Assembly (NCBI RefSeq): GCF_000686845.1
Contig: NZ_KK366024.1
Span: 151,261 to 215,260, forward strand
DNA: 64,000 nt
Origin: Paenibacillus sp. UNC451MF
GTDB taxonomy: Bacteria > Bacillota > Bacilli > Paenibacillales > NBRC-103111
Direction: 5' to 3'
Shown here: in pieces, positions 16,255-24,724 of the stretch
Numbering within the stretch: position 1 is the first letter of the stretch
Layout: every line of letters begins with the position of its first letter
Made by a program: the position numbers and the translations under genes
The notes under the pieces: model-generated
The model's input: the letters and a program-made list of their open reading frames with translations, nothing else
The model's database searches: none
What the model was told of the DNA's origin: nothing

Positions 16255-16890
16255 ATGGATTTGTTTTTCCGGTATGTGGGGGAGAATGGATCATATTTGC
16301 TGGAATTGGCATACGAGCACATCTTAATGGTGCTGTTCGGGTTACTGCTAGCGTTAATCGTTGGGGTGCCACTCGGTATTGCAGCCGCTCGCGTACCCCG
16401 ATTAGCTAACCCGATTCTAATCATCGCGAACGTAATCCAAGTGTTTCCGAGCATGGCCTTGCTTGTCTTGCTCATGATCGTATTTGGGCTTGGCTTCACA
16501 TCTGTTGTGATAGGGCTGTTCTTGTATTCGCTGCTGCCGATTATCCGTAATACGTATGTTGGTCTTACACAGGTGGACCCTGCATTGATTGAAGCGGGAA
16601 GGGGAGTCGGGATGAGCGGGATGCAGCTGCTTTTTCGGGTACAGCTCCCGCTTGCTCTGCCATTTATCTTTACAGGTATTCAAATCGCCGCCGTTATCGC
16701 TATCGGCGTTGCTACGATTGCTCCTCTTATCGGTGGGGAGGGATTGGGTAGAGAAATCTACGCGGGGATCAATATGGACAATCCAGCACGATTATATGCT
16801 GGTGCGATCCCAGCCGCGCTGCTTGCCTTGCTCGCTGATTTTGTCCTCGGCAAATTGCAGCGTCGCATGAAATGGAGCGGAGCTTCTTAA
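16255..16890 (+). CDS. opuCD: Osmoprotectant ABC transporter permease, second subunit
   Basis: A 211-residue permease with about six helices and the EAA loop at LIEAGRGVGMSGMQLLFRVQLPLALPFIFTGI (about 105-135), homologous to the first permease. It is translated from AGAGGTGG and ATG 16255, 20 bp after the binding-protein stop. It is the last gene of the opuCABCD-type operon and is closed by a strong terminator. Confidence 0.92.
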   Translation: MDLFFRYVGENGSYLLELAYEHILMVLFGLLLALIVGVPLGIAAARVPRLANPILIIANVIQVFPSMALLVLLMIVFGLGFTSVVIGLFLYSLLPIIRNTYVGLTQVDPALIEAGRGVGMSGMQLLFRVQLPLALPFIFTGIQIAAVIAIGVATIAPLIGGEGLGREIYAGINMDNPARLYAGAIPAALLALLADFVLGKLQRRMKWSGAS

Positions 16891-16916
16891 CTTATTCAAC
16901 CGAAAAGCAGACAATC

Positions 16917-16965
16917 AAGTCACTTCGTCACCTGATCAAGGTGAAATGAAGTGACTTGTTTTTTT
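16917..16965 (+). terminator. Terminator of the opuC operon
   Basis: AAGTCACTTC pairs with GAAGTGACTT, with an inner CACC/GGTG pair, then GTTTTTTT. Confidence 0.88.
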
Positions 16966-17149
16966 AGATCGCTTCACAAGCATACATGGATAGCCTAGGG
17001 TGAAGCGGTTCATACGGTTTCGGCACAGGTTTACATATTCCGGCTGGGTACAAAGTATTATTCAAATACCTAAACCCGCTAGTAAATAAGATCTCCTCTT
17101 TTGACAGAGCGGGAGGATGGAGTTTATTACAACTTAGGCAATAATACAT
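16964..17149 (-). CDS. Small hypothetical protein with CLSC motif
   Basis: A 61-residue protein starting MYYCLSCNKLHPP, with one CxxC pair and two further cysteines, and otherwise proline- and tyrosine-rich. AAAGGAG sits 7 nt before ATG on the minus strand, and a TATAAT hexamer lies about 45 nt upstream, so expression is plausible. It converges on the opuC operon, with its stop touching the operon terminator. No family recognised; metal binding by the CxxC is a guess. Confidence 0.5.
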   Translation of the reverse strand: MYYCLSCNKLHPPALSKEEILFTSGFRYLNNTLYPAGICKPVPKPYEPLHPRLSMYACEAI

Positions 17150-17493
17150 ATTCCTTCTCCTTTCGACATCTGTTACTAATTATAGACAATTTATATGCTT
17201 TACATGTGATTCTAATCACTTTTTTATAATTGGGTGCTTGGTTTGAAGTGTTGATAAAGAAAGTGACTTTTTTCCAAATGAAAGGTAAGGATTGTCCATA
17301 TGATTTTGGAAGCGCATACAACTATAATAAATGGGATGCATCAAAGCCTGATCTACAAGGTGGGAGTGGCTTCATTGTGATTCTGCTCGATTCAAATATG
17401 GGAGGAGGTTATATCCCGGTCAAAGCAATGTGGATACCTAACAATACGAGGATTATGAAAAATCTACAAACTCGAAGGAGTGATCTTTTTTAG
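17150..17493 (+). promoter_or_regulatory. Promoter region of the giant surface lyase, with cre-like box
   Basis: TTGGAAGCGCATACA at 17306-17320 fits the CcpA cre consensus WTGNAANCGNWNNCA at every defined position. It lies immediately 5' of a TATAAT hexamer at 17323-17328; no good -35 is seen. CcpA binding here would block RNA polymerase. A frame is open through 17230-17493 but has no convincing start signal, so I do not call it a gene. Confidence 0.5.
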
Positions 17494-20400
17494 ATGATTC
17501 GAATCAGGAGCAACCTCAGTAGAATACTTGCCTTTATTCTTATGATTTCAATGCTGATCCCCACAGGATGGACTATTCCTCAGGCTTTGGCAGAAGGAAG
17601 TGCTGCGGCATTGGTTCATAATGCAGCGGAATTAAACGCAGCCATGGAAAAAGCCGTACCTGGCGATACTATCACTATGGCGAATGGAATCTGGAAGGAC
17701 GTTAATATTGTATTTCATGCCGAGGCTACACTGGCTAAGCCAGTAACCTTACGTTCGGAAACACCGGGTAAGGTTATCATCACAGGCAGTTCTAAGTTAA
17801 CGCTCGACAGTCCTAATTTGATTGTTGACGGATTATATTTTACGAACGGTGCGCCGATCAATGCAGAATCAGTTATAACCTTCAACTCCGACAATGGCAG
17901 AGTTACGAATACGGCTATCATCAATTACAATCCCCCAAGCGCAAAAACAGCATATTATTGGGTTTATTTCAGAGGCAGCAACAACCGTCTCGATCATGGG
18001 CTCCTGCAAGGCAAAAGCAATGATACACCTGTAGTCGGCAACGATTTTACGGGAGCAAAGTTCAATAAAGTCGATACCATGTACATTAAAGACATCCCTT
18101 ATATTGCGGATTCCAATGGAAGAGAGATTTTCCGGATCTGGGGTTACGGACGTAATGATGAAGAAGGCACAGACGGAGCTTTTTTTACGATAGAAAACAA
18201 TCTGTTCGAGCATGCGGATGGAGAAGGCACGGAAATCGTTTCCCTCAAGTCGAACAACAACGTCGTGCGAAACAATACGGTTATCGAGACGAAGGGAGCG
18301 TTTGTCGGTCGCAGCGGTAATACGAACACATTCGAAGGCAATCTGATTATCGGGAATAACGTATCGGGAACAAAAGGCTTTAGGTTATCGGGTAAAAATC
18401 TGACCGTCTCCAACAACTATGTGGAAAGCGTTGAGAAAGATGCGATGATTATTTACTCGGGAGAACACTTATTTGATAAAAATTATAATGTGGAATATTT
18501 ATGGGATGGTTTTCAGCCCATCGTTAGACCGGAGGCACCTCATGGCTATGTAGTAAACTATGGGCAAGTAAAGGATAGTGTGTTCGAGGGCAACACGTTT
18601 TATAACAACGGCGGGGTTGATATTGACCTTGGCAAAGTGACTTATAAACGAAACGCACCCAAGCAGCAGCTGGTCCTCATACCGGAGAATAACAAGCTAA
18701 AGAACAATACCGTCTATAAAACCATTGCGGGAACCGGGATCGATACGCCTATACAGGATACCACAGCACCACTGGATAAGTTTACGTTCCAACCGAATTC
18801 ATTAGAAGGTAACGTGCTGTATGGCGCGAGTGCAATTGTGAATAAACCGAGTATACTTAACGGGATTCAGCTCAAGGAATTGAAGGATGCGAACGTGGCC
18901 GCTATTCAAGCTAAGAAACCAAACGCATTAACTTCAAGGGATGTAGGTCCAAGCTGGGTTCAGCAAGGAAATGTAGGTAATGTAGCGGTAGCAGCGGGAG
19001 ATGGACAAGCCACCCTCACATGGACAGAGCCTTCTGTTAATACGTCATTTAAAAAAGTGGCTTTTATAGGGGACAGCATTACGCAAGGAGTAGGAGCTGC
19101 AATAAGCTATCCAGAACAGGTTGCTGCAATGCTGGGTTCTCAATATGAAGTGAAAAACTTCGGTGTATCCGGTACGACGATGCTCAGTATAGGCGGAGCC
19201 TCTTATTGGATTAAACCCCAGTTTGCTGATAGTAAAGCATGGAACCCCGATATTGTTGTTATCATGTTGGGCACGAATGATTCCAAACCAGCTAACTGGA
19301 AGTATAAAGAACAATTCATCATAGACTATAAGAAAATGATCGATGAATACAAGAACCTGCCATCCCATCCGGAAGTTTACGTAAATTTACCTCCAAGAGT
19401 ATATGGAGCGGGGAATTTCGGGATAACAGATGAGGTTGTGGGCAAAGAAATGATGCCTCTTGTGAAGGAAATTGCCAAAGAAGCCTCCGTTAAAGTAAAT
19501 GATGTATACACAGCAACGAGCGGCATGGCTCAAAACTTTCCGGACATGGTGCATCCGAACGACGAAGGAGCTAAAGCGATCGCTGAGACGGTCTTTAACA
19601 GCATATCTCCTACCCGAGAAGATTATGTTGGACTGAATATTTATCAGGAGTCGGAATCCACACCGAAAATAAAGATTCCTAGAGGCACCAAAAATGCGGT
19701 GATTACTGGTTTAACCAATGGAATCTCCTATACTTTCACTCTGAAAAGTGTGCTGGGTGATGTAGAAAGCGTGGGAGTAACTGTATCAGTGAAGCCGTCT
19801 GATGTGCCAACAGGCGGTTACGGAGCTAACCTTGCCATGAAAAGTAATTGTGCTGCATGCACTTATTTCTCCTCTACGGATTACAGTATTCCTGTAGGTA
19901 CAACAGATCCAGCCTCTAAATATGGCGCAAATGCAGCATTTGACGGTAGTACGGCGGGGACACGCTGGTCAGGAGCCTCAGGTCAAGCGACGAATCAGTT
20001 TCTTGGCGTGGATTTCGATGCTCCGACAACTTACAATCAAGTGGTCATCACGGAATATGGCAAAAGCTCCATTTATCGAGTTACATCGTATTGGCTGGAG
20101 GCTTCCGATGATGGTATCAATTACAAGGCGATTCCTGATACCCGTGGAACAACTATCGGGACAGCAGCTAACGGTGGTACCAAAGCCATACAGCTTAAAT
20201 CACCGGCCACTTCACGCTATCTTCGGTTGAAGATAGAGGAGTCCCGCAAGGACAGCAGCAAAGCGCCGGATGCATCAGGTAATACACTTACCGAGGCATC
20301 GATATGGGAGATTGAAGTATACCATGTTACTCCTGATAATGTGTTGAACCCTTTGGCTGTTTCGGCACCGAGCGGCGGAGCTGTGGTTTTGAGCTGGCAG

Positions 20401-23040
20401 AAGCCGTTAAATGCAAACTATGAAAAGGTTAATATTTACAATGGTGAGTTCAGGCTTAAGACTGTAGATCAAAACACGACAACGACAACAATAGATGGAC
20501 TTGAAAATGGAAAAGAATATGTCTTTACGTTTAAAACGGAATCTGCTGCAAGAGGGGAGAGTACAGGGGTTACCACTGCCGCTGTATATCCGGATGACGG
20601 TGTTGTACCGGATGCGCCAAGGGGATTAACTGCTTCCGCCGGTAACGGCATAATTGCATTATCTTGGAATTCTCCTCTTTACAAAGAAGTGACTAAATAT
20701 AGCCTTTCTTATTATGATAAGGCGAATCCAAGCGCTACGGTGACACAAGATATTTATACTCCGGCAACTTCCTATAGATTGGAACGCCTCATGAACGGGC
20801 ACGCCTATCAATTTACTATCAAGGCTGTATCTGCCAGCCGAAGAGCATCCGTTGAATCCAATGAAGCGACAGCTGTGTTTAAAAGTGGATCCTACGGTTT
20901 GACGGGAACACCTAGTGAAGGGGCCGTCTATTTAAAGTGGGACCCCTATCCGAAACCTGTTCAAGGATACAACATCTATATGAACAACAGTTTGCTTCCA
21001 TCGGTTACAGGGAATGTGTATACGGTAACCGGCAGCACCTATCATTATGTAGTGAACGGTTTAACCAACGGAGTGTCCTACTCTTTCTATTTGAGAGCGG
21101 TATTAAAAGATGGTACCGAGGCTCCCGCCTCAGAAGCTATCTCAGTAACACCGCATGTCTTTAATGGGATTGCCGTTATAGGGCTTCCAGTCACTATGAA
21201 GAAGGGGGATTCTGCTAAGGCGGCTGTAATTGCCACTTATAACGACTCTGTTCAGGTGGATATAACGTCTTACGCCTCACTGCAAAGCTCTATTGAATCA
21301 ATTGCTACTATCGATAATAGCAGCGGGGTTGTCCTTGCATTGTCGTCTGGGCAAACCGTCATTACCGCAACTTACGGCGGCAAGACGAATAGTGTCGTTA
21401 TCCATGTGACGGATGATGTTTCTCCTGTTAAACCTGATCCGCCGACTGTTAAGTCATTGACTCTCACTGGAGTGAGTGATACGTTGCTGGCGTACCGCAC
21501 GGCTGCGCTTGCCGTAACAGCTCAGTATTCAGATGGCACAACAAGCAATGTAACTGCCGATCCAAATATTATTTACAGCTCCAGCGATAAAGCAGTGGCT
21601 GATATTACCATAACAGGAGTGGGGACAGCTAGCGGATCAGCAACGTTGATCGCCAAAACACCGGGGATAACAGAAATTAAGGCGCAATTTGGCGGGGTAA
21701 CGACAGAGACAACGGTACTAAGAGTCGTACACACCTCCAGCGGCCGCAGCAGCGGTAGTGGTGGAACATCAACAACGGATACTACGAAAGCTTTCTCTGG
21801 AACGCTTGATGAGAAGGATGTCCAGGTTAACAAGAATAAGGAGGACGGCTCCGTAATTTTAAGTGTGGATGCGGAGAAATTGAAGGCTGCGTTAAAAGCG
21901 TTAAATGACAAAAACGCGAAAGTGATTGTCCCATACAATGGGACGGAGTCAAATGTGAGTCTTGTGCTTCCTGCATCCTCCCTTATTGAAGACAGGTCCA
22001 TAGCACACGCATCGATTATTGCCAAAATCAAAGATCTAACCTATGAGCTACCGCTTAACGCACTCGATCTTGATGCCTTGGCAAAAGAGCTGGGTTCCAA
22101 AGTGGAAGAGATGAATATCACAATCGTGCTTTCGAAGATATCCGCGATTGAAAGTGATACTTTGACAAGGGCAGCCTCGAATAACGGAGTAAAGCTGTTG
22201 TCTGCCGGTTATCATTTCTTCATTACGGCGAGCTCCAAAGGTAATACCGTAGAGGTGAAAAATTTCCACGGAAAATATCTTGTAAGAACATTGCCGCTGA
22301 CCAGCAGCACAGTAAATGCTAATACCTCGACTGTCGTTGTTATCGATCTGACAACAGGGGAGATATTCTTCGTACCTTCGACCTTTACCCAAAGCGGTAA
22401 CCAATCGATAGCGACACTGAAACGGCAGGGCAACAGCTTGTATGCTGCGGTAGATGCTGGAAGAACGTTCGATGATTTGAAGAATCATCCGTCCAAGGCC
22501 GATATTGAGCTGTTAGCATCCAAGCTGCTCATGGACGGTGTGGGCAATAACAATTTTGCTCCTGATAACCTCATCAAACGGAGCGAGATGGCTTCCTTAT
22601 TAATTCGGGCGCTGGGCTTGAGTGAATTTAGTGGTAGAAATTCAGGTAATCCTCAGGCGGGGCCAACTAAGTTCTCGGATGTTACTACAACGACTTTATT
22701 CTCGAGCGCCATTCTGCTTGCTTCCCAATATGGCTTGGTTAATGGCTACGAAGACGGAAGCTTCAGACCGGATGCATTCATTACGAATGAGGAGTTGGTC
22801 GTGATGATTTCGAGAGCACTGACCATCGCAGGAAAAAGCGGTAATGCATCGAAACAGGCGAAATTTGATGATATTCAACAAGTTAGCTCCTGGGCAAAAA
22901 CGGCTGTAGATGAAACATCGGGTGCAGGCATCATAGTTAGCGCTAAGGGGAGTTCTCTTGCTCCGCAATCGAACGCTTCAAGGGCGCAAGCAGCCGTTGC
23001 CTTGAAGAAGTTTTTACAGTTTGTTCAATTCATTGACTAA
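17494..23040 (+). CDS. Giant S-layer-anchored polysaccharide lyase (PL6) with embedded SGNH esterase
   Basis: An 1848-residue exported protein. Order: signal peptide (1-33); PL6 parallel beta-helix lyase (about 38-490) with probable catalytic Lys252 and Arg273 in EIVSLKSNNN and GRSGN; an FN3 domain (about 497-770) split by an SGNH hydrolase (about 520-706) with GDSITQ and the DMVHPND catalytic block; a discoidin/F5-8-type carbohydrate-binding domain (about 776-944); three FN3 domains; two Ig-like Big_2-type domains (to about 1413); a Ser/Gly linker; a Paenibacillus-type surface domain; three SLH repeats (about 1660-1848) that bind pyruvylated wall polymer. PL6 enzymes cleave uronic-acid polymers such as alginate or dermatan, and the esterase could remove acetyl groups. 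A cre box precedes it. The substrate is inferred. Confidence 0.85.
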   Translation: MIRIRSNLSRILAFILMISMLIPTGWTIPQALAEGSAAALVHNAAELNAAMEKAVPGDTITMANGIWKDVNIVFHAEATLAKPVTLRSETPGKVIITGSSKLTLDSPNLIVDGLYFTNGAPINAESVITFNSDNGRVTNTAIINYNPPSAKTAYYWVYFRGSNNRLDHGLLQGKSNDTPVVGNDFTGAKFNKVDTMYIKDIPYIADSNGREIFRIWGYGRNDEEGTDGAFFTIENNLFEHADGEGTEIVSLKSNNNVVRNNTVIETKGAFVGRSGNTNTFEGNLIIGNNVSGTKGFRLSGKNLTVSNNYVESVEKDAMIIYSGEHLFDKNYNVEYLWDGFQPIVRPEAPHGYVVNYGQVKDSVFEGNTFYNNGGVDIDLGKVTYKRNAPKQQLVLIPENNKLKNNTVYKTIAGTGIDTPIQDTTAPLDKFTFQPNSLEGNVLYGASAIVNKPSILNGIQLKELKDANVAAIQAKKPNALTSRDVGPSWVQQGNVGNVAVAAGDGQATLTWTEPSVNTSFKKVAFIGDSITQGVGAAISYPEQVAAMLGSQYEVKNFGVSGTTMLSIGGASYWIKPQFADSKAWNPDIVVIMLGTNDSKPANWKYKEQFIIDYKKMIDEYKNLPSHPEVYVNLPPRVYGAGNFGITDEVVGKEMMPLVKEIAKEASVKVNDVYTATSGMAQNFPDMVHPNDEGAKAIAETVFNSISPTREDYVGLNIYQESESTPKIKIPRGTKNAVITGLTNGISYTFTLKSVLGDVESVGVTVSVKPSDVPTGGYGANLAMKSNCAACTYFSSTDYSIPVGTTDPASKYGANAAFDGSTAGTRWSGASGQATNQFLGVDFDAPTTYNQVVITEYGKSSIYRVTSYWLEASDDGINYKAIPDTRGTTIGTAANGGTKAIQLKSPATSRYLRLKIEESRKDSSKAPDASGNTLTEASIWEIEVYHVTPDNVLNPLAVSAPSGGAVVLSWQKPLNANYEKVNIYNGEFRLKTVDQNTTTTTIDGLENGKEYVFTFKTESAARGESTGVTTAAVYPDDGVVPDAPRGLTASAGNGIIALSWNSPLYKEVTKYSLSYYDKANPSATVTQDIYTPATSYRLERLMNGHAYQFTIKAVSASRRASVESNEATAVFKSGSYGLTGTPSEGAVYLKWDPYPKPVQGYNIYMNNSLLPSVTGNVYTVTGSTYHYVVNGLTNGVSYSFYLRAVLKDGTEAPASEAISVTPHVFNGIAVIGLPVTMKKGDSAKAAVIATYNDSVQVDITSYASLQSSIESIATIDNSSGVVLALSSGQTVITATYGGKTNSVVIHVTDDVSPVKPDPPTVKSLTLTGVSDTLLAYRTAALAVTAQYSDGTTSNVTADPNIIYSSSDKAVADITITGVGTASGSATLIAKTPGITEIKAQFGGVTTETTVLRVVHTSSGRSSGSGGTSTTDTTKAFSGTLDEKDVQVNKNKEDGSVILSVDAEKLKAALKALNDKNAKVIVPYNGTESNVSLVLPASSLIEDRSIAHASIIAKIKDLTYELPLNALDLDALAKELGSKVEEMNITIVLSKISAIESDTLTRAASNNGVKLLSAGYHFFITASSKGNTVEVKNFHGKYLVRTLPLTSSTVNANTSTVVVIDLTTGEIFFVPSTFTQSGNQSIATLKRQGNSLYAAVDAGRTFDDLKNHPSKADIELLASKLLMDGVGNNNFAPDNLIKRSEMASLLIRALGLSEFSGRNSGNPQAGPTKFSDVTTTTLFSSAILLASQYGLVNGYEDGSFRPDAFITNEELVVMISRALTIAGKSGNASKQAKFDDIQQVSSWAKTAVDETSGAGIIVSAKGSSLAPQSNASRAQAAVALKKFLQFVQFID

Positions 23041-23049
23041 CATCATTGG

Positions 23050-23090
23050 CAGACCTCTGCTCTATTCCATAGAGCAAGGGGTCTGTTTTG
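23050..23090 (+). terminator. Terminator after the giant lyase gene
   Basis: CAGACC and GCTCTAT pair with ATAGAGC and GGTCTG, followed by TTTTG. Confidence 0.8.
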
Positions 23091-23229
23091 TTATTTGTCT
23101 GTTGACCTGTCAGCCAAAGCATAGCTGCACCAAGGGCCCATATTTGCATACTATGTGAAGAATAATATACTCCGTGGGCCGGCGTGGAATGGAATACGGT
23201 GAAGGCCTTAATGATGTGGGAGGAATAGC

Positions 23230-24600
23230 ATGATTTACCCTCTTATCGACAGCATGCTGTTATACGCTCGGTTGGCATGGGACCAACCTGATTACGAATC
23301 TCTGCAAGATCTGGATCGTGCGGCAGTTGATGCCTATATTTATGCCTTTCCGCTTGTTCTCATGGATATTACAAGAAGAACAGGAGCTGTGAGCATAACC
23401 CAAAAAAATCGTTTCTATAACCAAAAGGCACTGTCTACTCCTAAATTTACACAGGTCGTCAGACCTAATGTAGATACGCTCTATTCTTCCGCATGGCTGG
23501 ATCTATCCGCTGGTCCGCTGCTTCTTCATGTTCCGGATACGAACCAGCGTTACTACGTTCTGCCTATGCTGGATGCATGGTCCAATGTGTTTACTTCGAT
23601 TGGAGCGCGAACGACCGGAACCGGGGAGCAAATCTTTGTCATAGTAGGACCAGGCTGGCAGGGAGCGCTCCCATCTAATATTCCAGTCGTCCGCGCTCCT
23701 ACTAATACTGTATGGATCACAGGACGAACTCAAACTAACGGTCCAGAGGATTATCCGGCCGTTCATGCGATTCAGCGTGAATATAATCTCTCCAGACTTA
23801 AGCCATTAACATCACCAGAATTGTTTCATGATCATATCATTATTAGCCAGCATTCCCCAAGGGAGCTGGTTGCGTCGATGGATGCACCTGCATTTTTTAA
23901 TTTAATGATGTCGTTAATGTATAAGAATCCACCTTACGCTGCTATTCAAAGCCCTGAAATGTCAATGAAGCTTCAAGCATTGGGATTAATCCCAAGCAGC
24001 AGCTTCCAATTCAGCGATCTGAATGCCCCGGCACAACAGGCGTTAACCAAAGCGTTAACGACAGCTCCCCAAACCATAGAAGCGGCCGGTAAAAAAATAT
24101 TTGCCGCTAACGAAACGAATGGATGGACTATGCTGCTCCGCGATATCGGCAATTATGGAACGAACTATATGCAAAGAGCAGTTGTAGCCAACACGTTATT
24201 CGGGGCAAACCTACCTCAGGATGCCGTTTATGCATATAACTTTACCGATAGTAAGGCAAATCCGTTGGATGGGCACAACAATTACATTATCCGCTTTCTC
24301 CCGGGTCAGATTCCTCCTGCCCAAGCATTTTGGTCCATAACGCTGTATAATAGCGATGGATTTCTAGTTAAAAACTCCATCAATCGGTATGCCGTTAGCC
24401 CGCATTTAGGTAAACTTCAGTACAATCGGGACGGCTCTCTTGATATTTATGTTCAGCACACATCCCCAGGGAAGGAAATTGAGTCTAATTGGCTTCCTGC
24501 GCCTGAAGGTCCATTTAATCTGATGCTGAGAATTTATTGGCCTCAATCTAGTGTGCTGCATGGGCAGTGGCATCCTCCTGTAGTTTCAAGAAGCTTCTGA
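23230..24600 (+). CDS. DUF1254/DUF1214 domain protein
   Basis: A 456-residue protein with a DUF1254 domain in the N-terminal half (AYIYAFPLVLMDITRR, RPNVDTLYSSAWLDLSAGP, YYVLPMLDAWSNVFTSIG) and a DUF1214 domain at the C-terminus (FWSITLYNSDGFLV, LQYNRDGSLDIYVQ). The pair is widespread in soil bacteria, and its biochemical role is unknown. No signal peptide is evident, although relatives are often exported. The RBS is GGGAGGAA before ATG 23230. Terminators on both sides make it monocistronic. Confidence 0.88.
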   Translation: MIYPLIDSMLLYARLAWDQPDYESLQDLDRAAVDAYIYAFPLVLMDITRRTGAVSITQKNRFYNQKALSTPKFTQVVRPNVDTLYSSAWLDLSAGPLLLHVPDTNQRYYVLPMLDAWSNVFTSIGARTTGTGEQIFVIVGPGWQGALPSNIPVVRAPTNTVWITGRTQTNGPEDYPAVHAIQREYNLSRLKPLTSPELFHDHIIISQHSPRELVASMDAPAFFNLMMSLMYKNPPYAAIQSPEMSMKLQALGLIPSSSFQFSDLNAPAQQALTKALTTAPQTIEAAGKKIFAANETNGWTMLLRDIGNYGTNYMQRAVVANTLFGANLPQDAVYAYNFTDSKANPLDGHNNYIIRFLPGQIPPAQAFWSITLYNSDGFLVKNSINRYAVSPHLGKLQYNRDGSLDIYVQHTSPGKEIESNWLPAPEGPFNLMLRIYWPQSSVLHGQWHPPVVSRSF

Positions 24601-24606
24601 GTGAAT

Positions 24607-24638
24607 ATCCCGACTATCGAGCAGATAGTTCGGGATTT
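24607..24638 (+). terminator. Intrinsic terminator
   Basis: ATCCCGACTATC pairs with GATAGTTCGGGAT (one bulge), 5-nt loop. The T-tail is short, so efficiency may be moderate. Confidence 0.6.
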
Positions 24639-24724
24639 CGCTGTATCAAGGGCATATCTGGCTTTTCCCTGCATACTATTAGGCATGAAAAAATGTGTGG
24701 GAGCAAGCAGAGGGGAGGCATGAA

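Noticed and set aside
17230-17493. 87-codon frame just upstream of the giant lyase
   Set aside because: No start with a ribosome site, it overlaps the promoter and cre-like box, and it ends exactly at the lyase start region; composition is not protein-like.
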